Below are positions 63,993-64,000 of a stretch of 64,000 nt of DNA, in pieces (the first letter of the stretch is position 1; the number at the start of each line of letters is the position of its first letter). Under the pieces are notes generated by a model, which ran no database searches, had not been told where the DNA came from, and was given only the letters and a program-made list of their open reading frames with translations. This DNA comes from Saitoella complicata NRRL Y-17804 (lineage: Eukaryota; Ascomycota; Saitoellomycetes; Saitoellales; Saitoellaceae). Both the position numbers and the translations under genes were made by a program. The stretch lies in contig NW_017567003.1 in assembly GCF_001661265.1 (NCBI RefSeq), positions 124,001 through 188,000 on the forward strand, in the 5' to 3' direction.

Positions 63993-64000
63993 GGCAGACA

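Noticed and set aside
1-64000. Transposons, LTR elements or other mobile fossils
   Set aside because: I saw no terminal repeats, reverse-transcriptase, integrase or transposase motifs in any frame.

Overview
This window is nuclear DNA of a filamentous ascomycete fungus (Pezizomycotina). The evidence is tightly packed genes on both strands, short spliceosomal introns (mostly 45-82 bp, GT..AG, with CTRAC/CTAAT-like branch sites just before the acceptor), and gene families typical of this group: a PalA/Rim20 pH-signalling scaffold, a CFEM GPI-anchored protein, fungal GATA and NRG1-type regulators, Anp1 mannosyltransferase, Ice2, Aim19 and Vfa1. I cannot name the genus from sequence alone. I count about 36 protein genes. 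I see no tRNA or rRNA gene, no CRISPR array and no recognisable transposon or viral fossil.

Layout. 1-5.1 kb: the 3' part of ornithine carbamoyltransferase, a seven-transmembrane protein with a proline-rich tail, and a secreted type-B carboxylesterase. 5.8-13.4 kb: Yvh1 phosphatase head-to-head with cytosolic methionyl-tRNA synthetase, a Siw14-type inositol-pyrophosphate phosphatase, an Aim19-like mitochondrial membrane protein head-to-head with an unrecognised multi-exon gene. 13.4-20.6 kb: flavocytochrome-b2-like dehydrogenase, Vfa1 head-to-head with kinetochore Chl4/CENP-N, and an alpha/beta hydrolase head-to-head with an AVT-family amino-acid transporter. 20.9-31.2 kb: Mpp10, polynucleotide kinase/phosphatase, endosulfine (Igo1), PalA and splicing factor SPF45. 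31.3-38.6 kb: Anp1, Efm6-like methyltransferase, Myg1 head-to-head with Ice2, and a mitochondrial SAP-plus-LEA-repeat protein. 38.9-48.7 kb: Gle2/Rae1, Kex1, CFEM protein, mL59, GATA factor, small SET protein and TRAPPC13. 49.1-64 kb: DENN-C1 protein, TCP11/Sok1 protein, an unrecognised low-complexity protein, Rcl1 head-to-head with a small basic protein whose intron carries a C/D snoRNA, and an NRG1-like zinc-finger factor cut by the window end.

How the genes relate. This is mainly housekeeping chromosome, not a biosynthetic or defence cluster. Two themes recur. First, many genes form divergent pairs separated by 119-285 bp, so they probably share promoters. Second, ribosome and RNA work is over-represented (Mpp10, Rcl1, Yvh1, MetRS, SPF45, Gle2, mL59, and the intronic snoRNA). 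The most notable non-coding discovery is the C/D box snoRNA at about 60.92-61.01 kb, with a 14-nt perfect antisense match to a conserved stretch of the large-subunit rRNA; the box geometry predicts methylation at the position equivalent to yeast 25S C2948 (the snR69 site). Other points worth following are a mitochondrial protein with 87-bp tandem repeats, two in-frame starts in MYG1 that imply dual targeting, a likely GC-AG intron, and two genes I cannot place in any family.
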